A DNA stretch of 64,000 bases from Scleromitrula shiraiana (taxonomy: Eukaryota; Ascomycota; Leotiomycetes; Helotiales; Sclerotiniaceae), in NCBI GenBank assembly GCA_028455995.1, contig JABELC010000002.1, positions 3,844,001-3,908,000 on the forward strand. The letters are read 5' to 3'. The stretch's first letter is position 1; each line of letters opens with the position of its first letter. Position numbers and translations under genes: made by a program. Shown in pieces: positions 24,689 to 35,809 of this stretch. The notes below the pieces were generated by a model. The model did not search any database and had not been told where the DNA came from. It worked only from the letters and a program-made list of their open reading frames with translations.

Positions 24689-25750
24689 CTACTTCTCATA
24701 AACCCAAGCATGTTGAGCAGACTTCCAGGAAAGAACCTCACCCTCCTTGAACCAGAGAGCAATCTCCTTCTTGGCGTTCTCGACGGAGTCGGAACCGTGG
24801 CAGACGTTGCGGCCGACGTCGATGGCGTAGTCGCCGCGGATGGTGCCGGGGGCGGAGGCGAGGGGGTTGGTGGCACCGAGGAGGGCTGGGGGGGAAGGTT
24901 AGTCGGTGGTGGGGAGTAAAGGGGGGGAAAGAGAGGATAGGATGGGGTGAAGGATGGGGAGAAAACTTACTACGTCCAGTCTTAACGGCATCACGTCCTT
25001 CCCAGACCATGGCGCAGATTGGTCCGCTGTTCATGTCTGTTTTTTTTGTGTTAGATATCTGTCGAAATTCTAGGATGGGAGCGGGGAGATTTACACTCAA
25101 CGAGACCAGCAAAGAATGGCTTGGAGGAGAGATCCTCATCTATATGAGACAGAAGGATTAGTTAATGATTATAGAGAAAGGGTTTAACTTGGGAGAGGAT
25201 AGGATAGGATGGTTGGGAGAAGAGGAAAGAGGTTGAGGGAACATACAATGCTTCTCGAGGTGCTCCTTTCCTGGGGTAACCAACTTAATGGCAGCGAGCT
25301 TGTAGCTGTTTGTTTTCGTTAGTCTTCTTCTCCTCTCCATTTTTCTTCCATCCAAGGAAGAATTAAAATAGGGAGGGAATCTACATACCCACGGGCCTCG
25401 AATCTGGTGATGATTGGGCCGATGAGTCCACGCTGTTGAATTCATCAATCAGTATTATTTCCTTCTGCCGCTTCACTTTCCATGCTCCATCATATAGAAT
25501 CCGCATACCTGGACACCATCTGGCTTGATAGCAATGAAGCTATTCACAAAATTCAAATTAGCATCTCCTCCTCAAAAAAGAACGAATATATTCGATCGCC
25601 ATTAACATGGTGGGGTAATTCTCCCAATCATTCATTAATAGCTCTCCAATTCAACTCATATCATATCAAGTACAATATAAAAGAAAAGAAAGAATGAAAG
25701 GAAGAAAGAAGGAAAGAATAAATCAATACATACGTTTGTTCGGTAGACAT
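24689..25750 (-). CDS. NDK1: Nucleoside diphosphate kinase
   Basis: Seven exons on the minus strand: 25734-25750, 25509-25539, 25389-25432, 25247-25305, 25095-25139, 24971-25036 and 24689-24885. They sum to 459 bases and 152 residues, the normal NDPK length. Every splice junction has GT/AG and the phases agree. The protein starts [18 protein letters not shown] and contains EHLEKHYEDL and [26 protein letters not shown] precedes the active-site signature NVCHGSD, with His117 as the phosphorylated residue, and it ends AWVYEK. It transfers the gamma-phosphate between nucleoside tri- and diphosphates, mostly in the cytosol. The high intron density (six in a 1.06 kb gene) contrasts with its neighbours. 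It is divergent from the glucosidase II gene. Confidence 0.97.
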
Positions 25751-26437
25751 ATTGAGATTTGTTGAAGTTTTCTTTAATTCTTCTTCTCGATGTTTAGCAG
25801 ATGCTCGTAGAAGTGCTTGGGTTTTGGGATTTACGTGTTGATATATAGTGGGTTGAGAACTCATTTCTCGTCTCGCTGTGCTGTGCTGTTTTTTCTTTGG
25901 TGGGGCTCGGTGGGGTTAGAGATCAAAGAGGGGTTTTCTTTTTGTGGTTTATTTTGGCCTTGGATTTGAGGTTGAAATTGATAGCTGTTGAGCTGGCCAG
26001 ATAGAACTCGAGGATTTTCGGCTGAATCTATGAATATGGATGGACACATACATAAAATTATACATCTTTGATGATGCTACTTTCATATGTACGCAATAAA
26101 TAGGGGCAATACGAGTATTATGCAATATTTATGCATGTTAATTCACACCCCTCGAATCTTACCAGCCAAGAATAATAAACAGGGGATGCTTTGACCTTTC
26201 TGGGGCCGTCATTGGTGTAAGGTGTTGGAATAGGACAGCTTTGGAAAACACATGTACATGTGTAACCTTCGAAGACTCAACATTTCAACCATAGGAATAC
26301 AAGTTGAGAGGGGATAATAACAGGAGTATTGTCTTTCTCTCCTTTTCTTTCTTTTCTTTCTATTACTTCGAGTTTCATCGAGTAATTTGATCTAAACACA
26401 TGCTATTCTATATCTGTTGCATGTCTTCTTTATAAAG
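25751..26437. promoter_or_regulatory. Shared divergent promoter region of NDPK and glucosidase II alpha
   Basis: A 687-bp interval between two divergent start codons, with no ORF of its own. A pyrimidine tract (CTTTTCTTTCTTTTCTTTC) at 26342-26360 lies about 80-95 bases before the glucosidase start, as is common in fungal core promoters. No specific operator is recognised. Confidence 0.5.
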
Positions 26438-29396
26438 ATGCGTTCACCATTAAACCTGTCCTCACAATGGACAGGATATTTGGTTTTATTATCGACATTT
26501 GGTAGTTTAATTACACCAGCTGGTAAGTTCTTGTATATTTGTCTAAACAATCAATATATCAAAAACTATAAAGATAACTAATACTATCAAAATAGTAACT
26601 GTTAAACACGAGAACTTCAAAACATGCGATCAATCTGGATTCTGCAAGCGTAATCGTCAATATGCCGATAAAGTTACAGCTGTTGGATCATCCTGGGAAG
26701 CTCCCTATCAAATAGCCCCCGAGTCTCTAAGTTGGAAAAACGGCCAATTACAAGGAACGATCCTCAAAACAATCAATACAAATGGAGAGACGGTCAGATT
26801 ACCAATTACCATTTCCTTCCTCGAGTCCGGATCTGCGAGAGTTACGGTCGATGAAGAGAAACGACAAAAGGGCGAAATCGAATTGAGACATAATAGCAAG
26901 GCTAGAAAGGAACGTTATAATGAGCTTGATGATTGGGTTCTTATCGGCGGATTGGATTTGAGTAAATCGGCGGAGGAGAAAAGAGATGAGAAATTTACAA
27001 CTGTGAAATATGGTCCGGATGGAAAATTCGAAGCGGTGGTTACATTTGCTCCTTTTGGAATTGATTTCAAGAGGGATGATGTTACACAGATTAAGTTTAA
27101 TGATCGAGGATTGATTAACATGGAGCATTGGAGACAAAAGATTGAAGCACCGGAAAAGAAAGAAGGAGAGGAAGATTCAACTGAGGTTCAATCTGCTGAA
27201 GATGAGAGTACTTGGTGGGAAGAATCTTTTGGTGGTAATACTGATACCAAACCCAAAGGTCCCGAAAGTGTTGCTCTTGATATCACGTTTCCTGGCTATG
27301 AACATGTCTTTGGTATCCCAGAGCATGCTGGACCTTTGTCATTGAAACAGACGAGGGGCGGAGATGGAAATTATGAAGACCCTTATCGATTGTACAATGC
27401 TGATGTCTTCGAATATATCATGGATAGTTCTATGACTCTTTATGGAGCTATTCCTTTTATGCAAGCACATAAACCTGCATCTACAGTTGGAGTATTCTGG
27501 TTTAATGCAGCTGAAACTTGGATTGATATTATCAAGGAGAAAACAAGCTCAAACACCGATACTAAAACCCATTGGTTCTCCGAAAGTGGATTACTTGATG
27601 TTTTTGTTTTCCTTGGCCCAACACCAAAGGAGGTTACTAAAGCATATGGTGAACTTACTGGTTATACACAACTTCCTCAAGAGTTCTCCCTTGGTTACCA
27701 TCAGTGTCGTTGGAATTATGTTTCTGATGAAGATGTTAAGGATGTTGATAGGAAGTTTGATAAATTCCAAGTTCCATATGATGTTATTTGGCTTGATATT
27801 GAATATGCTGATGGCAAGAAATACTTCACGTGGGATCCTCACACTTTTGGTGATCATGTTGGTATGTTGGCACATTTGGACAAATCTGATCGAAAGTTGG
27901 TTGCCATCATCGATCCTCACATCAAGATTGAAGAAAACTACAATGTTGTCAGCGAATTGAAGAGTAAGGGATTGGCCGTGAACAATAAGGATGGTAATAT
28001 TTATGAAGGTTGGTGTTGGCCAGGATCATCTCATTGGGTTGATGCTTTCAATCCTGCAGCCATCACATGGTGGAAATCTCTCTTCACAAAAGATGCATGG
28101 AAAACCTCCAACTTGTTCCTCTGGAATGATATGGACGAACCATCTGTCTTCAATGGACCCGAAACCACCATGCCAAAGGACAATCTTCATCATGGAAATT
28201 GGGAACATCGTGACATTCACAACCTGAACGGTTTAACTTTCGTCAACGCCACATACCAAGCATTAGTCGAAAGAAAAAAAGGAGAATTCCGTCGTCCCTT
28301 CATCCTAACCCGTTCATTCTACGCCGGAAGTCAAAGACTAGGAGCCATGTGGACCGGCGACAACCAAGCAAGCTGGGACCATCTCGCCGCCGCCTTCCCC
28401 ATGATCCTCAACAACGGAATCGCCGGTTTCCCCAACGCCGGCGCCGATGTCGGCGGATTCTTCGGTAACCCCGATAAAGATCTCCTAACACGCTGGTACC
28501 AATCTGGAGCCTTCTACCCCTTTTTCCGTGGCCATGCTCACATCGATACGAGAAGACGCGAGCCTTACGTTCCAGAAGAACCATATAGAGGTATCATTAC
28601 CCAAGCTTTGAGATTAAGGTACTCGCTTCTTCCAGCGTGGTATACCGCGTTCCATGAAGCTAGTACAGATGGCACCCCAATTATTCGACCGCATTACTTT
28701 GAATATCCATCCGATGAGGTTGGATTCGCCATCGATGATCAATTCTTCATTGGCTCCACGGGTTTGCTGGCTAAACCGGTCGTTACGGAGGGTGCTAGTG
28801 AGGTGGATATCTATCTTCCGGATGATGAGCTTTATTATGATTATTTCGATTATACGGTATACAAAGGGAAGGGCTCTCATAAGATTGCTGCGCCGTTGGA
28901 GAAAATCCCGCTACTGATGCAGGGTGGTCATATCATCCCTAGAAAGGATAGACCGAGACGTAGCAGCGGACTCATGAGATGGGATCCTTATACCCTTGTT
29001 CTAGCACTCGATTCAAACGGTCAAGCAAAGGGCGAATTATACATTGATGATGGCGAGACGTTCGAATACCAAGACGGAGCTTTCCTGCACAAAATCTTCG
29101 AATTCAAAGATGGAGTGTTGAAGAGTTGGGAGAAAGAAAGAGAGGGGAAGGGGAAAGCGGAGAAGAAGTTTAAGAAGAATTTGGAGAAGGTGAAGGTCGA
29201 GAGGATTGTTATTGTGGGGGCTGGGAAGGAGTGGGAGGGTCGGAGTGCGTTTGTTGAGGGGAAGGAGACGGATTTAGAGTGGAATGGGGGGAGTGATGGG
29301 AAAGCTGGGTGGGTGGTGCTTGGAAAGCCGGGGATGGGTGTGGTAGGGGATTGGAGTGTGGAGTTTAGGAAGGGGGAGAGGAAGGAGGAATTGTAG
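26438..29396 (+). CDS. Glucosidase II alpha subunit (GH31)
   Basis: Two exons, 26438-26522 and 26596-29396, give 961 residues, normal for the family. Residues 1 to about 28 are a signal peptide (GYLVLLSTFGSLITPA). The mature protein begins VKHENFKTCDQSGFCKRNR, the usual start of ER glucosidase II. QEFSLGYHQCRWNY and VIWLDIEY lead to the catalytic region. The nucleophile Asp540 lies in LFLWNDMDEPSVFNGPE, where the usual motif is WNDMNE, so one Asn is Asp. The acid/base Asp617 is in MWTGDNQASW, and GAFYPFFRGHAH follows. The enzyme trims the two inner glucoses of N-glycans and works with a beta subunit in the ER. The C-terminus is KEEL, unusual because the alpha subunit is normally retained through the beta subunit. 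Confidence 0.97.
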
Positions 29397-30008
29397 GGTG
29401 GGTTTGGGTTTGTGGGGATGAGATGGTTCGGATGCGTGGAAGCATAGGTGGTATGGAATCAAAAGGGCTGGGTTTGTTTGGGTTTTTGCGTATGAGTTAT
29501 ATAGTTAGCCGATCGATGAATGAAAGTAAAAATTACTGCTGAGTCGAAAATAAATATATCTTCAAATTTCGCCCTCCCTGGATAAGTTGAGTTGAGTTGA
29601 GTTGATTGATTACCGCGAACCAGAGAAGAGATGTTTTCTTTTGTTTCGCTTTGTTTTGTTTATCATGGGGTGGTGATGGTAATGGTGATGTAATATATAG
29701 GTGGAATGAATTATGCTCTCCCTCTTATATGAACGGTGAATATAGATGATATGTGATTAAGCGGGTGCGTAGTTGGACGGCATAGATGCTTGCTTGCTTG
29801 CTTGCTTGCTTGCTGAATGTTCGTGCGATTTTGGGTTTCATTAGGTTGGTGGATTGATATGATATGTGTATGGAGGGGAAATGCATAAATATCCATCCAT
29901 CCATCCATCTATCTATCCCTGCTATTCTTGCGCAGATTATGTGACTGTTCGAGTTTTTTCTTCTTATTTGTTTGTTTGTTTATTTATTTTGAGCCAGCCG
30001 GACTTAAT
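29397..30008. other. Convergent intergenic region with microsatellites
   Basis: Glucosidase II and YAR1 converge here. It contains a GCTT run (about 29787-29812) and an ATCC/ATCT run (about 29889-29918). No gene. Confidence 0.6.
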
Positions 30009-30818
30009 TTATGGATTTACACTCTCCTTCCCCTTCCCCGTCCCTTTTCCCTCCCCACTAATCTCCAATTTTTGTACCTCTTCCTCTAATTTCCCATCCG
30101 CCTCCATCTCCTCCCGCTCCCCTTCACCCTCCCCACTCTCCTCCTCATCATCATCCCCCCCAACCCCCCTCTCCAACCCCTCTCCCCCTTCCCTCAAAAC
30201 CCACTCAACAACCTCCCTCCGATCTGCCAACTCCGCCTCAAATATCGCATCGTGTCCCCGCGCATTCAACACCATCGCGTCCGCCCCATTATCCAATAAT
30301 AGTTTTACGCATTCGAGGTGTCCATTTAAGCTGGCCCAGTGGAGGGGCGTATTGCCGGATGTGTTTTGCGTGTTGAGGAGGTGGAGGGTGGGGGGTGTTT
30401 GGGTGGGGAGGGTGGTGAGGAGGTTGCGGAGGAGATCTGGGGGTTTGTTAGTTGGGATTTAGGTAATTTTTTTTGGCGGGGGTGGGAGGGGAGGTTGTTT
30501 TTGTGGGTTTGATTGGATTGGATTGAATTTGGATTTGGATTTTGGGAGGAAACGAAAGGGGAAAGAAAACGGGAGGGGAATGAAAAAGAAGATGGGAAGA
30601 CGGGAAGATGGGAAAATACCAGAATGCCCATTAGCAGCACACATATGTAGCACCGCATTTCCAGACTCCGTATCCTTAGCGCCCTCTAATAATTCGAGTA
30701 GTGAACATGTCTCCCGTTTGCATAGTTCTTCTTTTAAGGTGTCGAATTCTGATAAATCTCCTGTGCGGGCGAAGTAGAGGAGATCGTCTATTTCTTCTTC
30801 GGAGAAGTTGGGTGACAT
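30009..30818 (-). CDS. YAR1: Ankyrin-repeat protein, YAR1-type ribosomal-protein chaperone
   Basis: Minus-strand exons 30620-30818 and 30009-30436 (intron 183 bp, phase 1) give 208 residues, matching about 200 in yeast Yar1. Diagnostic blocks are AVLHMCAANGH, then SGNTPLHWASLNGHLECVKL and GHDAIFEAE. Two to three ankyrin repeats are followed by an acidic tail (GGDDDEEESGEGEGE), again as in Yar1. Known role in yeast: Yar1 binds newly made ribosomal protein uS3 (Rps3), keeps it soluble and escorts it to the nucleus for small-subunit assembly. The acidic tail may shield the basic client. Functional transfer is by homology. Confidence 0.92.
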
Positions 30819-31565
30819 TTTGGGGGAGTTTTGGCTGGTGAACTTTGGAGAGATAGATGGTAGTGGGTGTGAATATTGGTGACAAGAACTTGTATGAGTA
30901 TTGGTATTATGAGAAGTTGAAAGAAAACTGAGAATTGAGAGTTAAAAGTCAAGAAGTAGAAAATCAAAATAATTTCCAATTGCGGGGTCTATTCTAACAT
31001 CAATAATAGATAGATATCGAAATTAAATTTATTTTTTTCGATAAAGTATGGATTTTTATTTTTCCGAAATCTAATCTAACATCTTTTCCTAAAAATAAGC
31101 TTACTAATAAGTTCTTATCGGAATCCTAGTAATCATCCTCCATCTAACAAACCAATCAATTACACGTGCCAACCCCTGACACGTCCCCCTTTAATGTCTT
31201 GGAGGATCTATGGTATCTTCTTGCATTGGTCGTTCATTTTGTTATTTATACACTTTGGTACAGTTTTTTGGAGGATTCTCTGATTTCATTTTATATTCAT
31301 TTATTTCTCTTTTCTTTTGATTTCTTCTTTTCCTTTTCTCGAGGTCACTGTTGGACTTCGATCCCATATCTCTTTGTCCATCTCCTCACTCTCATCCCCT
31401 CAATTCCTGATCTGATACTCCGCATCGTTGACGTAATTTAGCTTCAAGCTACACATCTACACACGTTCCCACTCTTACTCCCATTTGAACTCACAACATA
31501 CCTTATCCTTCAATTCCCCTCCCCAAACCCAAATAATCCCAAACCTAGGGGGAAAAGAAACGAAA
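30819..31565. other. Divergent intergenic region of YAR1 and the channel gene
   Basis: About 750 bp between two divergent start codons. The T-rich ORF at 31166-31441 is hydrophobic by composition and has no family motif, so I do not call it a gene. Confidence 0.5.
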
Positions 31566-32556
31566 ATGGATTACTCCGCCGCCCGCTCAGCAAGCGAACC
31601 CCTCCTCCGAACAAGTCACGCCGTCCGAAAACAAGTTGTTTCATTTTGGGAAGGTTTTGCCGATTTCGCATTTAATGATAATGTACTTCATGTTGCTATT
31701 GGATTGATGTAATTCTTCCTATCATCCATTCATCACCCTCCTCTCTTCCTCCCAAAACCCCGTCCCCTCCTTAACCCAACCCAAACTCCTCTCACGTGCC
31801 CCAACTAACATGACCTCAATCTAGAATAGCCAACTCCTTCAGCACCCTAATAACCTCCCTCGTATCCGATTTCCTCCTCCCGCCCCTCTCCCTCCTCCCC
31901 TTTCTAAACAAAAACCTAGAAGAGAAGTTCGCAGTCCTGCGACCAGGCCCTCATTATGGGGGTTTCAATCATACGGATACGGTTCCTGGAGATGGAATTG
32001 GAGGAGGGATTGGGGGGACGGAAGGCCTGGTTATGGGCTATGATATGGCTTTTTTGTATGGTGCGGGGTATAATACTTTAAAGCAGGCGTTGGATGATGG
32101 AGCGGTGGTTTTGGCTTGGGGGTTTGTTTTTTTTGCTCTTTTTCCCCCTGCCTCCCCTTCTCTTGTAATATTTTTCATTCAAATTCCAAAGTCGAATACT
32201 AATATCAGGAAAAGATCCTTCCTAAACAACGTAATAAACTTCATCGGCATGGGTCTCTCCCTCTATCTAATAGCAGGCATCTACCAATATTTCAGCCGGG
32301 ACAATTCTATCATCAAACATACCGTTCGCTGTAAATATTGCCGGAAGAAGATTTTCGAGAAGGTTAGTTTTCTTTTCTGAGATGATGGGCGGGCGGGGGG
32401 GGAATGGTTTTATTTAAGTGTTTTTGTTGGCTGATAATGAGGACAAAAATTTAGGCAAAACGTTGCGTTTTCTGTACATCGTGGCAAGATGGACGGGAGG
32501 ATTTGGTGAGACCTTCTATTTCTAGCTCGCCGTCTTTGGGCGGGAATTTTTCTTGA
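31566..32556 (+). CDS. MscL-type large-conductance mechanosensitive channel
   Basis: Exons 31566-31708, 31825-32121, 32215-32362 and 32455-32556 give 229 residues. The exon 3 acceptor could instead be at 32209, adding two residues in frame. HAVRKQVVSFWEGFADFAFND followed by NVLHVAIGLIIANSFSTLI matches the MscL N-terminal helix and first membrane segment. SLVSDFLLPPLSLLPFLN follows. The periplasmic-like loop is enlarged and Gly-rich. The second membrane helix is SFLNNVINFIGMGLSLYLIA. The C-terminus carries C-x2-C...C-x2-C (CKYCRKKIFEKAKRCVFC), a small zinc-ribbon-like tail. MscL channels open under membrane tension; fungal members are known but little studied. Confidence 0.85.
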
Positions 32557-33356
32557 GTTCTAGGGGGGTGAGGTGAGGTGAACTGGAGGCGTGGGTGGCG
32601 TGCTGAGGGTTGTTTGGAGTGGGTTTTGGGAGGGGATGAGTTTGTGGATAGGGGGACAAGGGATGGAATGGAATGGGAGGGGGAATACTCTGCAAGTCGG
32701 AGCGGGAAGAAGGATATGAAATAGGTCATAGAGTCTAGCGGGTGGGAGGAAAAGGGAGCGTGACATGAGATGGGAGTTAGGATATAGTAGTAACGTAATT
32801 GGGCGATGAAACTTATAAGCTATTACTGCATTTCAGGAGTTTTATTTTTATTTTTTAATTTTGGATATTTAGCCTCTTACTTGCCTAGTTTTTGTTTTTG
32901 GTCGGGGGAGGAGTACTCAGGTGTTTGATGAAATAAACAGATTGGGTTGGGTTGGGCTGGAGTGCACTAAATCGAACATATACACATGCATGGTAGATTG
33001 ATGGAGTCTAGATGTAGATATGAAAGTGTATATGACTTTTTTAACCCACAAAATTAGCTTGAGTCTGTGCTTCGTGTGTAGTAATTGCTGGTACAGATCA
33101 TGGTGCGGGGAGTAGTCGTGACCCTCGTTGTTTGTCTTGTGATGAGAATATCATTGTGGTATGTCCCTCAAGTTAGCATCAATTTTGATTTGAAGAGGGT
33201 GTTTTGTAAATCAAATCTTCATGTTTTCCTATATTTTGTGAACTATCTACGCATAATATTCCGAAGTAACCCTAACTCCCACCCGAACTATCCCCTCCTA
33301 AAATCCACCATCCCTCGCAAGCCAGGGATCCCACCCGAAAGACATATAAAATCAAA
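32557..33356. other. Convergent intergenic region
   Basis: The 3' flanks of the channel gene (plus) and the next minus-strand gene. It is G-rich near 32560-32760 and T-rich afterwards. No gene is seen. Confidence 0.5.
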
Positions 33357-34187
33357 TCAAAAGTTATTCACCATTATGTCAATTTTTTCACCCCCATAAA
33401 TAGCTCTCTGCTTCGCACTCTCCCAATCACCATCAACACCCATCTCCCTCTGTCTCTTCTCCACCCTGAAAATCATAACATCGAGTCTCATCCGGATCTG
33501 ATGGTCATTCTCCATCGTCTCTGCCATGCGCTCCACAACTTCCTGTTCGTCTTTTCTGTTGCCGAATTCTATTGTTGTTATAATATCAGCATTGTATCTT
33601 CTCGCTACAAAATCGCCACAACCACTGAGGTTACAAGACAACTAAAACAAACAAGGCAAAGTAGAAGAAAAAATAAAATAAAAACTCACCCCATCCCCCC
33701 ATCTCCCTCCTCCTCCGCAACCACTCCACATCCTCCATCCCCCCCCTCACCGACCTAATCCCCGCAAACACAGCCTCCTCCTCCCACTGCACCAACAAAC
33801 TCACCGACCACTCCAGCATATCCGCATATTTTTGATCGTCCTCGTCTTGGAGGTCTTTTTGTACGCGCTCGAATTCGAGGGTTAGTTGGTGCCAGAGGAT
33901 TTCGGGCCCGAGCGTGTTGTAGATGGTGGTTAGGAGGCGATATTCGAGTTGTAGGGGGAGGAAGGTGTTGGGTTCGACTGGTGGGGGTGTTAGTAGTGAG
34001 TTTGGGGGGGTTGAGAAGATGGGTAGGCGAGGAGATGGGGGTGGGGGGTTTGGATGGGTGGATTTGGAAGTGACAGTAGGGAAGCGTACTTACCAGGCCC
34101 ATCCATTAACGACAATCCTTGTAGAAAATAGATGAATTCCTGGGCGGCATCCATCACCATTTGTTCTGGTGTCTTTTCTTGTTCCAT
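33357..34187 (-). CDS. Charged helical protein of unknown function
   Basis: Likely minus-strand exons are 34094-34187, about 33690-33977, and 33357-33641. Exon 1 reads MEQEKTPEQMVMDAAQEFIYF and splices cleanly (GTAAGT, phase 1) to VEPNTFLPLQLEYRLLTTIY. The last exon, LSGCGDFVARRYNADIITTI to IMVNNF, is strongly protein-like and helical. The exon 2/3 junction does not work in phase with the obvious GTGAGT donor: phase 1 meets phase 0 and gives a stop. An earlier phase-0 GTGAGT donor after DMLEWS would restore the frame but drops about 39 residues. An 8-G run in exon 2 (33730-33737) could be a length error or real frameshift. No known family is recognised. Confidence 0.55.
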
Positions 34188-35258
34188 GTTGTTGATATTG
34201 TATTGTTATTGCTGATATTCCGGAATGTAAATGTGATATCTGGACTCAAGTGAATGATGTTAATAAGCAGAGAAAGTGGACGTTTTTAGGCGGGATAGGT
34301 GTGTTTGAGGTGAAATTAATTGTTGGATGGATTATTGACAATGAGTTGTATTTATGTGTTTGCTGGAAACAGTAGAACTATTGTATATTGTTAAGATAAC
34401 AATATTCCATGTAAATTGACTGCGACAGCAACAAAGTTTTGGATTTGAAAAAATAGCAATCCCAAAATACGAAGTAGAGAGGAATTTGGTCAATGTAATA
34501 AAATCAACGATCGTAGTATCAACTGAAGACAAAGTTCTGTATGACCAACCAAATAAAGATCTTCAGATAGGGTCGACTCTTGCTATTTGAAAAGGAAAGA
34601 AGATCTGGATAAAAATCAATTTGGAAGGTATTTTTATAGCCCTCCAGGCAAAACTCACCCGTATTTCTCTGGTATGGGAGATAATGAAAGAAAGAGAGAT
34701 AAGAGTTGTGATGAGAGTCAGATCTAGCATGGTGCGAATGAATGAACATATAGATAGATTGAATTTTGTCATTGGATACTAGGCTATGGGAGAGTCTGGA
34801 TGGCTACAGTATTTGCAATTCACTCACACAAATTAGTACGAGAAGATACCATATCTGTAAACTAAAATCACGACAAAGAGTCATTGTACTGGTAGAGAAA
34901 TCAATCCTTTTTTTATATTACTCTAATTATGGAACAAAAAGTTGGATGTGACGATTCAATGATTATTATTGTTATGGGCAAAAGATGTGTTTCTGTAGTA
35001 TCTCAAAAATATAGGAAGAACATGACAGCGTCTTTCAAACTTCATCTCCTGAAATTCCATCTATTAAACTTCTATAAGACAAGCAAGATATAACTATAGA
35101 AGGATCAATTCATTTATGTTTGTTAACTGCTTCAGGTGCACTCGAGACCACAAATTAATTTATATAAGTCTCTAACCACTTCGTTTAAAAGAGGATCATA
35201 TTATCAATAAACAAAGTAATACATATATTCTCAATTGCCTGATCTCACTTTTTTCAGA
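34188..35258. other. Intergenic stretch
   Basis: No coding frame is convincing. Short minus-strand ORFs around 34332-34772 lack motifs. A good polypyrimidine acceptor (CACTTTTTTCAG) ends at 35257, just before the decayed ORF. Confidence 0.45.
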
Positions 35259-35809
35259 ATTAAATGCAAGGTTCATCTCGGGGGAAGAAGCAATGAATAT
35301 GTACCAGTTCCAGATGAATTTAGTGCACAAAAACATTCTTGATTAAATTGTACTGAATTTTTACGCCAACATTCTCCAGGGTTTAGTTTCTCAATAGCAT
35401 ACGAAGAACAGAACATGCGTTTATATTTTGGAAGTCAAGAGTACTATCGAAACTTTACCAAGTATGATACATACCAAGAACTTTCCTTGGAGCCTGTTGT
35501 GTCAGACTTCGAGATCGAGTGTGGCATTGATATAATCTACAACCACTAAGCTGAGAAACTGAATATGACGACAAACACAAGCAAGAAGGATTTGTCTATT
35601 CTTACTGGTATTTTGAACACGGAATGCTGTTCGAGAAAGCTAATCATCAATTTATCAAAGGTAGTCATTATTGCTGCACCATACAGTGTTACAGATTGAG
35701 ATCTAGTCGCAGGATGCACTTACATACAGCTACTATAACAGATATGTTCAACTGTGACAAATACCTTTGTTTCTTTGATATATATTCTGGAAGCATATAT
35801 CAACAGTAA
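35259..35809 (+). pseudogene. Decayed or partial protein-coding segment, unknown family
   Basis: After a strong acceptor-like site, one frame reads KCKVHLGGRSNEYVPVPDEF, then a single TGA near 35340. It continues to FSIAYEEQNMRLYFGSQEYY and IECGIDIIYNH, stopping near 35549. A second frame from about 35561 reads EYDDKHKQEGFVYSYWYFEH and continues to a stop at 35809. The composition is protein-like across 500 bases, but there is no start codon, one internal stop and one frame change. It may be a dead gene or exons of a gene I cannot assemble. I recognise no domain. Confidence 0.35.

Noticed and set aside
31166..31441. Hydrophobic 91-codon ORF upstream of the channel gene
   Set aside because: The hydrophobicity comes from T-rich DNA; it sits in a divergent promoter and has no conserved motif.
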